Assembly (NCBI RefSeq): GCF_014873535.1
Contig: NZ_JADBEF010000001.1
Span: 8,618,001-8,682,000, forward strand
From: Nonomuraea africana
GTDB taxonomy: Bacteria; Actinomycetota; Actinomycetes; Streptosporangiales; Streptosporangiaceae
Direction of reading: 5' to 3'
Length of the DNA: 64,000 bases
Shown here: in pieces, positions 50,143 to 59,644 of the stretch
Numbering within the stretch: the stretch's first letter is position 1
How the letters are laid out: each line of letters begins with the position of its first letter
Position numbers and translations under genes: made by a program
Notes under the pieces: generated by a model
Database searches by the model: none
Told to the model about the DNA's origin: nothing
The model's input: only the letters and a program-made list of their open reading frames with translations

Positions 50143-53100
50143 TTAGCCGGGCAGCGCCGCCTGGATCGGTGTCACGGTGCCCGTCGTCACCAGCAGCCCC
50201 CTGCCCGGCGGGCCGCCCACCGCGCCCCTCGGCAACCGCACGGTGAACAGGTCCCCGTCGGCGGGGCTCTGCACCGACAGCAGCAGCCCGGTGCGCGATT
50301 TGCGCGTCTCGGCGACGAAGCCCCGGTAGGCGGTGGACAGGTCGCCGGTCGAGCCCGCGACGATCAGCCCGTGCTCGCCGTCCCTGCCGGTTCTGAGCGT
50401 CTCCTCCAGCAGCGCGCCGAGCGGGGCGTCGGGGTTGATCAGCTCCGCGTCGTCCACGACGACGACGTAGCGCTCGCGCCCTTCCAGCAGCTCGCGCAGC
50501 CCCGTGCCGTTGCCGTCCAGGACGGCCAGCGCGCCCTCCAGCTCGCGCAGCGGGCTGCGGCGGGGGACGACGGCGACCACGGGCGTGCCCGCGGAGATAA
50601 GCGAGCGCGCCGCGGTGAGCAGCGCGGACGAGCGGCCCGACCGGGGAGGGCCCGCGATGACCGCGCCGGGGCCGTGGGCGAGCAGGTCCACGCCCACGGG
50701 GGCCAGCGCGTCGCCCCCGACGCCGAGCAGCGCCCACAGCGGCCCGCCGCCGGGCGGGCCCAGCTCGAGCGCTTGGGCGGCGGTGACGCGCATCGGCAGG
50801 GCGTCGACCCGCAGCGGAGCCTCGCCCTCCGCCTCGCGGGAGCGGGCCAGCGCCTGCAGCGCGGCCACCTGGGTGGGGCCGGACGGGTCGGGGGCGAGCA
50901 GGGCGATCTGGCTCTCCACGACGCCGTGCTCGCCCGCCGACAGGGCGCGGCCTGGTGGCATGGCGGCGGGCAGGTCCTTGACCGGCAGCCCGGCGAGCCC
51001 GTAGTCGGCGGGGTCGGCCAGCCGCAGGATCAGCCGCTCGTCGAAGACGGTGGACACCTGGCCGAGCAGCGCCGAGCGGTCGCCGGTCACCACCGCGCGC
51101 AGGCCGACGGCCGGTCCCTCGCGCAGCAGCTGGAGCAGTGCCTCGGTGAGCCTGCCGTAGTCGTAGCCCTCGAACGCCGCGACGTATCCCTCCCACCTGT
51201 CGACCATGAGCACCAGCCACGGCAGCCGGTGTCCCGCCGCGCGGTACTCGGCCAGCGAGGCGTGCCCCGCCTCGGCCAGCAGTTGCTGCCTGCGGCCCAC
51301 CTCCTCGCGCAACCTGGCGAGCAGCCGTTCGACCCGGTCGAGCTGGTCGCGGGTGACGACCGCACCGCAGTGCGGGAGCGCGACCAGCGGCAGCATCGCG
51401 CCCGAGCCGCAGTCAATGACGTGCAGGTGCACGTCGGCGGGCGACTCGGTGGCGGCGATGGCGCCCGCGATCGTGCGCAGCGCGGTGGACCTGCCGCTGC
51501 GCGCCGCGCCCGCGATGAGCAGATGGCCGCCGCGCTCCAGGTCGAGCGCGAGCGGCCGCCGCTCCTGCGCCCACGGCAGGTCGGTCACCCCGAACTCGAG
51601 GCCCCGGGGCTCGGCCACGACCACCCGCGCGGGCAGCGGCGGCAGCCACGGGCTCGGCTGCTCGGGAACGTCGGCCCGCTCCGCCGCCGCTGCGATCGTG
51701 TCGGCCAGGATCGCCAGGTCGGTGACCGCCAGGCCGTCGAGAGGCTCGGGCGCGGACGGCAGCGGCCTGCCCAGCGCGCTCCACCCGAGCTCCACCGCGC
51801 GCGGCTGCGCCTGCGCGTCGCCCGGCGCGCGGCCGCCCACCCGGGCCGCCTGCACCGCCACGTGCTTCACGTAGCACCGGCCGGGCGTCGCCTTGGAGAT
51901 GTGCGCCGCGTCGGGGATGCCGATGACGTCGGCCGACTCGGCGGCCTCTGTCACCCTGAGCGCGATCCGCAGCGAGGTGTTGGCCTGGATGTCGGCGGTC
52001 ACCACGCCCGCGGGCCGCTGCGTGGCCAGGATCAGGTGGATGCCGAGCGAGCGGCCCCTGCGCGCGATGTCGACCAGGCCGGCCACGAAGTCGGGCAGCT
52101 CGGCGACCAGCGCGGCGAACTCGTCGATGATCAGCACCAGGCGGGGCAGCGTGCCAGGGTAGTCGTCGATGTCCTTGGCGTCCGCGTCGAGGAGCAGCCG
52201 TTCCCTGCGCCTGATCTCGGCGGCCAGCGAGGTCAGCGCCCGCTGGGTCAGGTGGCCGTCGAGGTCGCTGACCATGCCCACGGTGTGCGGCAGGCGCGCG
52301 CAGTCCTTGAAGGCGGCGCCGCCCTTGTAGTCGATCAGCACGAAGGTCAGCTGGTCGGGCCGGTTGCGGGCGGCGAGCGCGCAGATCATCGTCTGGAGCA
52401 GCTCCGACTTGCCCGCGCCGGTCGTGCCCGCGATCAGGGCGTGCGGGCCGTCCTTGGCCAGGTCGACGGTGAACGGGCCCTCGGGGCCGACGCCCAGCAG
52501 GACCTCGGTGGTCGGCCCCTCCCACCGGACCGGCGGGTGCAGCAGGTCGAGCAGGCGCACCGCCTCGGGCAGGCTGCCGTTCGGGTCGTCGCGGGAGACG
52601 TCGCGCAGCGGGGAGAGCGCCCTGGCCAGACGCTCGCACCACTCGTTCGGCACCTGGTCGGTCAGCGCGGGGCCGAGCGTGTCGAGGCCGCCGCCGCGCA
52701 GCCGTACCTGCCCGTCGAGGCCGCAGGCGGCCACGGTCTCGCACTCCTCGGGCAGCAGCCGCTGCTCCTCGTCCACCGCCAGCGTGTAGACGCCCGCGCG
52801 CGGGCCCTGCCGCAGCACCTGCGGCATCCCCTGCAGGCCGCGCAGCACCTGCGCGCCGTCGAGCACGACCAGCACGTCGTAGGGGCGCTCGTCGTAGGAG
52901 GGCCGCTTGTCGGTCTCGGGGCCGCCCAGGTCGTCCCAGCCGGTCGGGACCTTGCCGAAGTCGGGGATCGAGGTGTTGAGCCGCTCGTCGATCAGCGCGG
53001 TCAGCTCCGCCACCCGCCGGGCCGCCGCCTCCGGATCGGCACCCACCAGCACCACGCAGTCTTCACCGCCGTGGGGCGCGCAGTGCGGCAGCCAGCGAGT

Positions 53101-54627
53101 CCAGCCCCACCGCTCCTCGGCGTCGGCGCTCGCCGAGATCACCACGATGGCCAGGTCGCGAGGGCTGTGCAGCGCGGCCGCCTGGGCGATCATCCAGCTC
53201 ACCAGGGCCGCCGTCACCTCGCGCGCGCCCGTGACGCCCGCGACGCCGAGGCGTCGCATCGGCAGCGCCACGGGCACCTTCCTGCAGACAGGGCTCTCGT
53301 ACGGCTGGTCGAACTCCAGGTCGGCGGGCAGGTCGGCGAGACCGACCCGCAGCCTGAGCGCGTCGGCGTCGTGGATCCTGCGCTCCCACAGCCGCCTGCG
53401 CGGCCCCGTCGCGGTGAGCAGCACCTCGGCGGGATCGGGGGCGGCGGCCCTGCGGGCCCGCTCGTCGTTCCTCCTGGCCTCCTCGACCTCCTCACGGAAG
53501 GCCGCGAGATCCTCCTTGTACTGCCGGACGGAGCGCTTGTGCTGCCTGCGTCCGTGCCGCCGGTCGCTCCACCACTGGCCGAGCATGATGAGCGGGGTCA
53601 TGAGCGCGATGAGCAGGTAGTACCACTGCCCGGTGACCAGCATCATCGTCACGCCGAGCACCGCGGGCAGCAGGGCGGCGAGCAACTGCAGCCGCATCGT
53701 CTCGGCCCGCCTGGGTTCCTGGGGCACCCCGAACCTGCGCGCGGTGTCGGGACGGCGCAGCCTGGGCGGGCGGTTGTAGGCGAGCCCGCCGTCGGGATGC
53801 GGGGCCAGGTGAGCGTCGGCGGGTTCGATCGCGGTCAGCGTGAAGAGCGAGGAGCCCGCGGCCAGCAGGGCGTGCTCGGGCCAGTCGGCGGGCCCGGTGA
53901 CCGGCTCGCCGTCCAGGGTGATCTCGGGCGGCTCGCCCATGGGCGGCGTGTCCCTCAGCGCCAGCTCGTCGAGCTCCTCGGCGTACCTGCCCTTGGCCTT
54001 CCTGCGCGGGGGCTCCTGCGGCTTCCGCGGCGGGGGCTCGACGTTGATCGAGTCGGGGGTCACGCGGAGGATCGCGGCCTGGGCCGCCAGCGAGGGGTCC
54101 TGGACGGCGATCGCGCAGGTCGGGTCGGCGCCGATCACGTGGACGCCCAGGCCGAGGCGGTGCACCGAGCCCGCCTGCGGGCCGCCCACCACGCGCACCT
54201 CGGCCACGCCGCCCGGCTCGGCGACCACGGTGAGGCTCGCGAGGCCGGGGCGCAGGGTGATCCTGTCGCCGTTGCGCAGGACCGCTCGGACCGGGGCCCG
54301 CGGATCGACGGGACGGCCGTCGCGCCACACCGTCGGCCCGTCGAACCCCAGGCCGGAGGCGGCCGCGAGGGTGTCGGCCGGTCGGACGTGATCGCGGTGC
54401 CCGCCGGTGGACACGCGCGTCTCGCCGCGCTGCCGCGGGACGCGGGGCTCGGCGCCGCCCAGGCCGTACGGGGCCCGGTTCCTGGACAGGCGGACCACCT
54501 TGGCCAGCGGCTCCTCCGGCGGGCCCGCCAGCGCCTCGGCCACCCTGGCGACCGTCGTGCCCGCGTCGCCCTCGATCACGACGTCACGGTCGCCGTGCTG
54601 GTCGAGCACGGTGAGCATGATCCGCAT
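50143..54627 (-). CDS. FHA-type FtsK/SpoIIIE ATPase (second EccC-like protein, EssC-type layout)
   Basis: 1494 residues. A YukD/FHA-like N-terminus holds ubiquitin-like residues about 1-75, then an FHA-like domain about 150-190 (HRLGLGVHVIGADPTCAIAVQDPSLA). A basic linker and two membrane helices (about 312-355, LLAALLPAVLGVTMMLVTGQWYYLLIALM) follow. Three FtsK-type domains follow: domain 1 has Walker A GTTGAGKSEL near 732, while domains 2 and 3 have GAARSGRST near 1038 and GPPRSGRSS near 1323 with Arg for Lys. Only domain 1 should hydrolyse ATP normally. The operon order (this gene, eccB, small protein, LysM-like protein) ties it to type VII export. Confidence 0.88.
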   Translation of the reverse strand: MRIMLTVLDQHGDRDVVIEGDAGTTVARVAEALAGPPEEPLAKVVRLSRNRAPYGLGGAEPRVPRQRGETRVSTGGHRDHVRPADTLAAASGLGFDGPTVWRDGRPVDPRAPVRAVLRNGDRITLRPGLASLTVVAEPGGVAEVRVVGGPQAGSVHRLGLGVHVIGADPTCAIAVQDPSLAAQAAILRVTPDSINVEPPPRKPQEPPRRKAKGRYAEELDELALRDTPPMGEPPEITLDGEPVTGPADWPEHALLAAGSSLFTLTAIEPADAHLAPHPDGGLAYNRPPRLRRPDTARRFGVPQEPRRAETMRLQLLAALLPAVLGVTMMLVTGQWYYLLIALMTPLIMLGQWWSDRRHGRRQHKRSVRQYKEDLAAFREEVEEARRNDERARRAAAPDPAEVLLTATGPRRRLWERRIHDADALRLRVGLADLPADLEFDQPYESPVCRKVPVALPMRRLGVAGVTGAREVTAALVSWMIAQAAALHSPRDLAIVVISASADAEERWGWTRWLPHCAPHGGEDCVVLVGADPEAAARRVAELTALIDERLNTSIPDFGKVPTGWDDLGGPETDKRPSYDERPYDVLVVLDGAQVLRGLQGMPQVLRQGPRAGVYTLAVDEEQRLLPEECETVAACGLDGQVRLRGGGLDTLGPALTDQVPNEWCERLARALSPLRDVSRDDPNGSLPEAVRLLDLLHPPVRWEGPTTEVLLGVGPEGPFTVDLAKDGPHALIAGTTGAGKSELLQTMICALAARNRPDQLTFVLIDYKGGAAFKDCARLPHTVGMVSDLDGHLTQRALTSLAAEIRRRERLLLDADAKDIDDYPGTLPRLVLIIDEFAALVAELPDFVAGLVDIARRGRSLGIHLILATQRPAGVVTADIQANTSLRIALRVTEAAESADVIGIPDAAHISKATPGRCYVKHVAVQAARVGGRAPGDAQAQPRAVELGWSALGRPLPSAPEPLDGLAVTDLAILADTIAAAAERADVPEQPSPWLPPLPARVVVAEPRGLEFGVTDLPWAQERRPLALDLERGGHLLIAGAARSGRSTALRTIAGAIAATESPADVHLHVIDCGSGAMLPLVALPHCGAVVTRDQLDRVERLLARLREEVGRRQQLLAEAGHASLAEYRAAGHRLPWLVLMVDRWEGYVAAFEGYDYGRLTEALLQLLREGPAVGLRAVVTGDRSALLGQVSTVFDERLILRLADPADYGLAGLPVKDLPAAMPPGRALSAGEHGVVESQIALLAPDPSGPTQVAALQALARSREAEGEAPLRVDALPMRVTAAQALELGPPGGGPLWALLGVGGDALAPVGVDLLAHGPGAVIAGPPRSGRSSALLTAARSLISAGTPVVAVVPRRSPLRELEGALAVLDGNGTGLRELLEGRERYVVVVDDAELINPDAPLGALLEETLRTGRDGEHGLIVAGSTGDLSTAYRGFVAETRKSRTGLLLSVQSPADGDLFTVRLPRGAVGGPPGRGLLVTTGTVTPIQAALPG

Positions 54628-54706
54628 GTGCCGCTCCTCGGGGTCGGACCGGCCGCCACGCTAACGCGTGCCCGCCGCGCCCGCCGCCCGGATGACGACA
54701 CCGGCA

Positions 54707-54928
54707 TCAGGGAGGGGGCCGGCGACCCGCTTCCATCGTGCGGTCGCGCAGCTCCTCGGCCTTCTCCTCCAGCAGCCCCGCGTAGGCGTTCACCTCGGCG
54801 GTGACCTCCACCAGATTCGCCGCCGCCCTGTGCAGCCTGCCGACCATCCACGAGGTGGCGGGGGCCGCGGCGAGGCGCGCGACCCAGCGACGGCGGAACC
54901 GGGAGAAGCGCCCGTTGTGCCTGGCCAT
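54707..54928 (-). CDS. Small basic coiled-coil protein upstream of the FHA-type ATPase
   Basis: 73 residues. Very basic N-terminus (MARHNGRFSRFRRRWVARLAA), then an amphipathic helix (LVEVTAEVNAYAGLLEEKAEELRDRTMEAG). Codon third positions and the sequence type look coding, and it lies 79 bp upstream of the ATPase gene on the same strand. No family recognised; it could be a membrane-surface regulator of the secretion ATPase. Confidence 0.55.
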   Translation of the reverse strand: MARHNGRFSRFRRRWVARLAAAPATSWMVGRLHRAAANLVEVTAEVNAYAGLLEEKAEELRDRTMEAGRRPPP

Positions 54929-55165
54929 GTCCCAAGCATCCCACAGTTTGAACAGGTTCAGGTGACAACTCTGTGAATTCTGTGACCAATGTGGTCGCTA
55001 TCACCAAATACGCCGTCAATTCAAGCCGCTTTAATTAACCGGTCTGGTTGACAGGCTCCTACCTGCGAAAGGAGCATTGGTCCTCGTATTTGGGCCCCGT
55101 CCCGCGTCATCAGATGCACATAATGGCCTGAATTCCCGCAAATTCATCATGGGAGCCCCCCACCT
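54929..55165. promoter_or_regulatory. Promoter region between the type VII and Tad operons
   Basis: This 237-bp gap is unusually AT-rich for the window. It holds CTCTGTGAATTCTGTGACC, a short palindrome GACCA-ATG-TGGTC near 54980, and TTTAATTAACC near 55030. It must contain divergent promoters for the FHA-ATPase/eccB operon and the pilus operon. I cannot assign exact -35/-10 boxes. Confidence 0.5.
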
Positions 55166-55843
55166 ATGAGGACCAGCGAAAAGCCTGCCGTGAACTCGGC
55201 GGGACCCGCAGGCGTGCTCTCCAGCAGCACCTCACGCAAGCTTCCCGTGCCCCCGCGCGAGCGCAAACCCGCGCTCGCCGCGCTGGCCGTTCTCCTCATT
55301 CTCGGTGGCGCGCTGGCGACCACGCTGCTCGTCATGCGCAGCGGCGACCGCATTTCCGCGATCAGAGTGGTGCAACAGATCGGGGTGGGTCAGAAGATCT
55401 CCCCCAACGCACTGGAAGAGGTGCAGATAGCCGATACCGGCGTCGCCTTCGTGGCGTGGTCGGAGCGGTTCGCCGTGGTCGAGACCTACGCCGCGGCGAC
55501 CATTCTTCCCGGCACCCTGCTCACCGACGAGATGACCGTGACCGCGAGCGAGGAGCTCGGTCCCGGCAAGGCCAAGGTCGGGCTCGCGCTCAAGCCGGGC
55601 CAGGCGCCCGCAGGGCTCAGGGAGGGCGACCGGGTGCAGGTCATCCACGTGCCGGGACGCTCGTCCGGCGGGCAGAGCAGGGTGCTTGCGCCCAACGCCC
55701 TGGTGCACATCGTGGGCGAGCCGACCAGGACGGGCTCGGCGGGGCTGATCACCGTCATCGTCGACTCCACCATCTCGCCGCAGGTCGCCGCCTACGCCTC
55801 CAGCGGCGAGATCGCGGTGGCCGAGCTGCCGGGAGCGCGCTGA
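55166..55843 (+). CDS. SAF-domain pilus assembly protein (CpaB/RcpC-like)
   Basis: 225 residues. Cytoplasmic N-terminus of about 35 residues, one membrane helix (LAALAVLLILGGALATTLLVM), then a SAF domain about 65-215 (IGVGQKISPNALEEVQIADTG, ATILPGTLLTDEMTV, GLREGDRVQVIHVPG). CpaB-type proteins act outside the membrane in Tad pilus assembly. It is the first gene of the pilus operon; the next begins 1 bp after its stop. Confidence 0.88.
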   Translation: MRTSEKPAVNSAGPAGVLSSSTSRKLPVPPRERKPALAALAVLLILGGALATTLLVMRSGDRISAIRVVQQIGVGQKISPNALEEVQIADTGVAFVAWSERFAVVETYAAATILPGTLLTDEMTVTASEELGPGKAKVGLALKPGQAPAGLREGDRVQVIHVPGRSSGGQSRVLAPNALVHIVGEPTRTGSAGLITVIVDSTISPQVAAYASSGEIAVAELPGAR

Positions 55844-55844
55844 C

Positions 55845-56579
55845 GTGGCGCTGATCGTGCTGGCCGCCGACAAGGGGGCGCCGGGCGTCACCACCGCGGC
55901 GACCGCGCTCGGCGCCGTCTGGCCGCGTGCCGTCCTCCTCGCCGAGTGCGACCCGGCGGGCGGCGACCTGGCCTATCGGCTGCCCGCCGCCGACGGCGGC
56001 ATGCTGAACCCCGGCAGGGGGCTGCTCACGCTGGGCGCGACCGCCAGGCGAGGGCTGGAGCCCGGGCAGATCCACGAGCACACGCAGAAGATCATCGGTG
56101 GCCTCGACGTGCTCGCCGGGCTCACCCACGGCGAGCAGGCCGCGGGCCTGAGCTGGATGTGGGGGCCGCTCGGGCGGGCGCTGTCCGCGCTGCCGCACGC
56201 CGACGTGCTGGCCGACTGCGGCAGGCTGGGCGCGCACCCGCAGACGGGCGAGCTGGTCGCCGAGGCCGAGCTGCTCGTGCTGTTCACCCGCGCGAGCCTC
56301 GACCACGTCGCCCACCTGCGCGAACGCCTCCCCATCGTGCCCAAGGGCCCGCAGGTCGGCGTGGTCGTGATCGCCGACCCGCGCACCTACCGCGCCTCCA
56401 TCGACGAGGTCCGCAGGATCGTGGGCGGCCAGGCGGCGTTCGTGGCCGGGCTCGCGCACGACCCCAAGGGCGCCGAGCTGCTGCGCGGCCAGTGGGGCGG
56501 CCGGCTCGACCGCTCCCTGCTCATCCGTACGGCCCGCGAGCTGGCGGGGCGGCTCTCCGCCCAGGTGAGGGTGCCATGA
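55845..56579 (+). CDS. CpaE/TadZ-like ParA-family protein with degenerate Walker A
   Basis: 244 residues, GTG start. MALIVLAADKGAPGVTTAATALG corresponds to the deviant Walker A KGGxGKTT, but Val replaces the nucleotide-binding lysine. LLAECDPAGGDLAYRL matches the A'/switch region and VLADCGRLG the Walker B position. TadZ/CpaE proteins place the pilus machine at the pole; several have lost ATPase activity. Overlaps cpaF by 4 bp. Confidence 0.85.
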   Translation: MALIVLAADKGAPGVTTAATALGAVWPRAVLLAECDPAGGDLAYRLPAADGGMLNPGRGLLTLGATARRGLEPGQIHEHTQKIIGGLDVLAGLTHGEQAAGLSWMWGPLGRALSALPHADVLADCGRLGAHPQTGELVAEAELLVLFTRASLDHVAHLRERLPIVPKGPQVGVVVIADPRTYRASIDEVRRIVGGQAAFVAGLAHDPKGAELLRGQWGGRLDRSLLIRTARELAGRLSAQVRVP

Positions 56580-57874
56580 CCATCGACCACTCGCTGGTGA
56601 AGCGGTTCCGCCAGGAGGTCGGCGACCGCCTGGCCCACCAGCGCCGCCTCGACCAGGCCAACGGCATGCCCGCCATGACGGGCGAGGACGAGCGGCAGTT
56701 CGCCCGCGCGCTGATCTCCCAGGTGCTCGAGGAGTTCGCGCGCGGCGAGATCGGCTCCGGCCGTACCCCGCCCACGCTGGAAGAGGAGGAGGCGCTCGCG
56801 GCCGGGATCCACGCCGCGCTGTTCGGCGTCGGCCGCCTCCAGCCGCTGCTCGACGACGACGAGGTCGAGAACATCGACATCAACGGCTGTGATCGTGTGT
56901 TCGTCAGCTACGCCGACGGCCAGGAGCTCACCCACGAGCCCGTCGCCGAGTCCGACGAGGAGCTGATCGAGCTCATCCAGATCCTGGCCGCCTACTCGGG
57001 CCTGTCCAGCAGGCCGTTCGACACCGCCAACCCGCAGCTCGACCTGCGCCTGCCCGACGGCTCACGGCTGTCGGCCGTCATGGACGTGACCGTACGGCCC
57101 GCCGTCTCGATCCGCAGGGCCAGGCTCGGCAAGGTGTTCCTGTCCGACCTCGTGGGCAACGGCACGCTCACCCCGCTGGTCGGGCGCTTCCTCACCGCCG
57201 CCGTCGCCGCCCGCAAGAACATCATGATCGCCGGGTCCACCAACGCGGGCAAGACCACGCTGCTGCGGGCGCTGGCCAACGAGATCCCCGCCCACGAACG
57301 GCTGATCACCGTCGAGCGCGCGCTCGAACTCGGCCTCGACCAGTTCCCTGAGCTCCACCCGAACGTCGTCGCCTTCGAGCAGCGCCTGCCCAACTCCGAG
57401 GGCCAGGGCGAGATCACCATGGCCGAGCTGGTACGCCGATCCCTCCGCATGAACCCGTCGCGGGTGATCGTCGGCGAGGTGCTCGGCGACGAGATCGTCA
57501 CCATGCTGAACGCGATGACCCAGGGCAACGACGGCTCCCTGTCCACCATCCACGCCAACTCCAGCATGGAGGTCTTCAACCGCATCTCCACCTACGCGCT
57601 CCAGGCCGCCGAGCGGCTGCCCATCGACGCCACCCACATGCTCATCGCGGGCGCCATCGACTTCGTGGTCTTCATCGAGAAGCGCAACGACTACGCGGCG
57701 GGCGGCACCCTGCGGCGCTTCGTGTCGAGCGTGCGCGAGGTGAACGGGGTCGACGGGCGCGTCCTGTCCAGCGAGATCTTCGCGCCGGGGCCCGACGGCA
57801 CCGCCGTACCGCACGCGCCCGTCTCCTGCCTCGACGAGCTCGCCCCGCACGGCTACGCCCCCGGAGCCTGGTGA
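56576..57874 (+). CDS. Tad pilus secretion ATPase CpaF/TadA
   Basis: 432 residues, ATG overlapping the previous stop. N-terminal domain about 1-160, then the GspE-type ATPase: Walker A GSTNAGKTTLLRAL near 219, catalytic Glu region ITVERALELGL, Asp/His-box region VIVGEVLGDEIVTMLNAMTQGNDGSLSTIHANS. This hexamer powers Flp pilin polymerisation with TadB and TadC. Confidence 0.95.
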   Translation: MTIDHSLVKRFRQEVGDRLAHQRRLDQANGMPAMTGEDERQFARALISQVLEEFARGEIGSGRTPPTLEEEEALAAGIHAALFGVGRLQPLLDDDEVENIDINGCDRVFVSYADGQELTHEPVAESDEELIELIQILAAYSGLSSRPFDTANPQLDLRLPDGSRLSAVMDVTVRPAVSIRRARLGKVFLSDLVGNGTLTPLVGRFLTAAVAARKNIMIAGSTNAGKTTLLRALANEIPAHERLITVERALELGLDQFPELHPNVVAFEQRLPNSEGQGEITMAELVRRSLRMNPSRVIVGEVLGDEIVTMLNAMTQGNDGSLSTIHANSSMEVFNRISTYALQAAERLPIDATHMLIAGAIDFVVFIEKRNDYAAGGTLRRFVSSVREVNGVDGRVLSSEIFAPGPDGTAVPHAPVSCLDELAPHGYAPGAW

Positions 57875-58731
57875 TGATCGGCATCGATCCCCTGGCCCTG
57901 CTGTCCGGCGCCGCCGTCGGCGGCGGCCTGTTCCTCCTCGTTCTCTCCTTGTACGGCGTGCGCCCGCGCCCCCGATCCGCGCCCCGCCACCTGGTGCGCA
58001 CCCTGTCGACCCGTACGGCCGTCGCGGCGATCCTGGCCACGGTGATCCTCGCGGTGACGCAGTGGCCGGTGATGGCCGGTGGCGCGGCGCTGCTCGTCTT
58101 CGCCTGGCGAGGACTGTCGGGCGGGGCAGCCTCGGAACGCGCCGCCATGGTCCGCCTCGAGGGGCTGGCCGCCTGGACCGAGTCGCTGCGCGACACCATC
58201 GCCGGAGCCGCGGGCCTGGAGCAGGCCATTCCCTCCTCGATCAGGGCCGCGGCGCCCATGCTCCGCCCGCACCTGCGCGCCATGGTCGACCGCCTGCACA
58301 CGCGGATGGCGCTGCCCGACGCGCTGCGGCTGTTCGCCGACGAGCTCGACGACCCTTCGGCCGATCTGGTCATCGCCGCGCTGATCCTCAACTCGAGGCT
58401 GCGCGGGCCCGGGCTGCGAGACGTGCTGGGCGCCCTCGCGGTCTCGGCGCGCGAGGAGCTCGACATGCGTCGCCGGGTCGAAGCCGAGCGCCGCTCCACC
58501 CGCCGATCGGTGCAGATCGTCGTGCTCACCGCGCTCGGTTTCGCGGCGGCGCTGGTCGTCTTCAATCCCTCCTACGTGGCCGAGTACCGGTCGCTGCTCG
58601 GACAGGCCGTCCTGGTGGTGGTGGCGGGACTGTTCGGCGCCGGGTTCGCCTGGATGCGCAGGCTGGCCCGCTTCGACAAACCGACCAGGTTGCTCGGCGT
58701 CGACCCACCCACGGGAGGTGCCCATGGTTGA
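57871..58731 (+). CDS. Tad pilus inner-membrane protein TadB
   Basis: 286 residues. Two N-terminal membrane helices (about 5-25 and 50-80), a cytoplasmic T2SSF domain (EGLAAWTESLRDTIAGAAGLEQAIPSSI, ADLVIAALILNSRLRGPGLRDVLGALA) and two C-terminal helices. It starts with ATGATG overlapping the cpaF stop. It forms the pilus platform with TadC. Confidence 0.92.
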   Translation: MMIGIDPLALLSGAAVGGGLFLLVLSLYGVRPRPRSAPRHLVRTLSTRTAVAAILATVILAVTQWPVMAGGAALLVFAWRGLSGGAASERAAMVRLEGLAAWTESLRDTIAGAAGLEQAIPSSIRAAAPMLRPHLRAMVDRLHTRMALPDALRLFADELDDPSADLVIAALILNSRLRGPGLRDVLGALAVSAREELDMRRRVEAERRSTRRSVQIVVLTALGFAAALVVFNPSYVAEYRSLLGQAVLVVVAGLFGAGFAWMRRLARFDKPTRLLGVDPPTGGAHG

Positions 58732-59644
58732 GGGAGTGCTGGCCGGAGGGGTGCTCGGGCTGGGGGTGTTCCTCCTGATGCGGGCGCTCTTCCCGGCCAG
58801 GCCCGGGCTCGTCGCCCGCCTCGTCGCGCTCGACGCCGCCAGGGAGGACACCGACGCCCCCGGGCTCCGGCTCGTGCTCCCCGACGAGGAGGTCGGCGCG
58901 TTCAGACGCGGTCTCGGGATCCGCCTGGCCAGACTCTACGCCGCCAGGGGCTGGGAGGTCCGCTCGATCAGAGCCGATCTGGCGCTGGTCGGACGCTCGT
59001 TCGAGGGCTTCCTGGCCACCAAGGCGCTGCTGGCCGCCGGTGGGCTGCTCGCCTTTCCCGTCCTGGTCGGATGGCTGGTGCTCATGGAGTGGGGGGTGTC
59101 GCTGACCATCCCGTTCTGGGCGGCGCTGGCCGTGTCGCTGCTGTTCTTCGTCCTGCCCGACCTGCAGATCAGGCGCGACGCGGCGGCCAAGCGGCGCGAC
59201 TTCCGGCACGTGGTGGGCGCCTTCCTCGACCTGGTCTCCATGAACCTCGCGGGCGGCAGGGGCGTCCCCGAGGCGCTCATGATGGCCGTATCGGTCAGCG
59301 GCGACTCCCCGAACTGGGCGATGTCCCGCATCCGCGAGGCGCTCAGCGGGGCCAGGATCGTCGGCATCACCCCGTGGCAGGCGCTCGGCCAGCTCGGCGA
59401 GGAGATCAACGTCGACGAGCTGCGCGACCTGTCCGCCGCTCTCGGGCTGGTGGCCGACGACGGCGCGAAGGTCCGCGCCTCGCTGACCGCCCGCGCCGCC
59501 ACCCTCCGCCGCCGCGAACTCGCCGAGATCGAGGGACGGGCGGGGGAGCGGTCCCAGTCCATGCTCGTCGCCCAGCTCCTGCTGTGCGCCGGGTTCGTGA
59601 TCTTTCTCAGTTTTCCCGCCGCTATGAAGATGTTGGGGTCGTGA
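58724..59644 (+). CDS. Tad pilus inner-membrane protein TadC
   Basis: 306 residues from ATG 58724, with GGGAGG five bases upstream inside tadB; a GTG two codons earlier overlaps that RBS and is less likely. The T2SSF domain has VVGAFLDLVSMNLAGGRGVPEALMMA, and there are four membrane segments. The 8-bp overlap with tadB and 1-bp overlap with the pilin gene show translational coupling. Confidence 0.92.
   Translation: MVEGVLAGGVLGLGVFLLMRALFPARPGLVARLVALDAAREDTDAPGLRLVLPDEEVGAFRRGLGIRLARLYAARGWEVRSIRADLALVGRSFEGFLATKALLAAGGLLAFPVLVGWLVLMEWGVSLTIPFWAALAVSLLFFVLPDLQIRRDAAAKRRDFRHVVGAFLDLVSMNLAGGRGVPEALMMAVSVSGDSPNWAMSRIREALSGARIVGITPWQALGQLGEEINVDELRDLSAALGLVADDGAKVRASLTARAATLRRRELAEIEGRAGERSQSMLVAQLLLCAGFVIFLSFPAAMKMLGS

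Noticed and set aside
54576..55019. 147-codon minus-strand frame over the FHA-ATPase start
   Set aside because: Crosses the ATPase start region and the promoter gap in a frame without coding character; the 73-codon frame at 54707-54928 is the more plausible gene.
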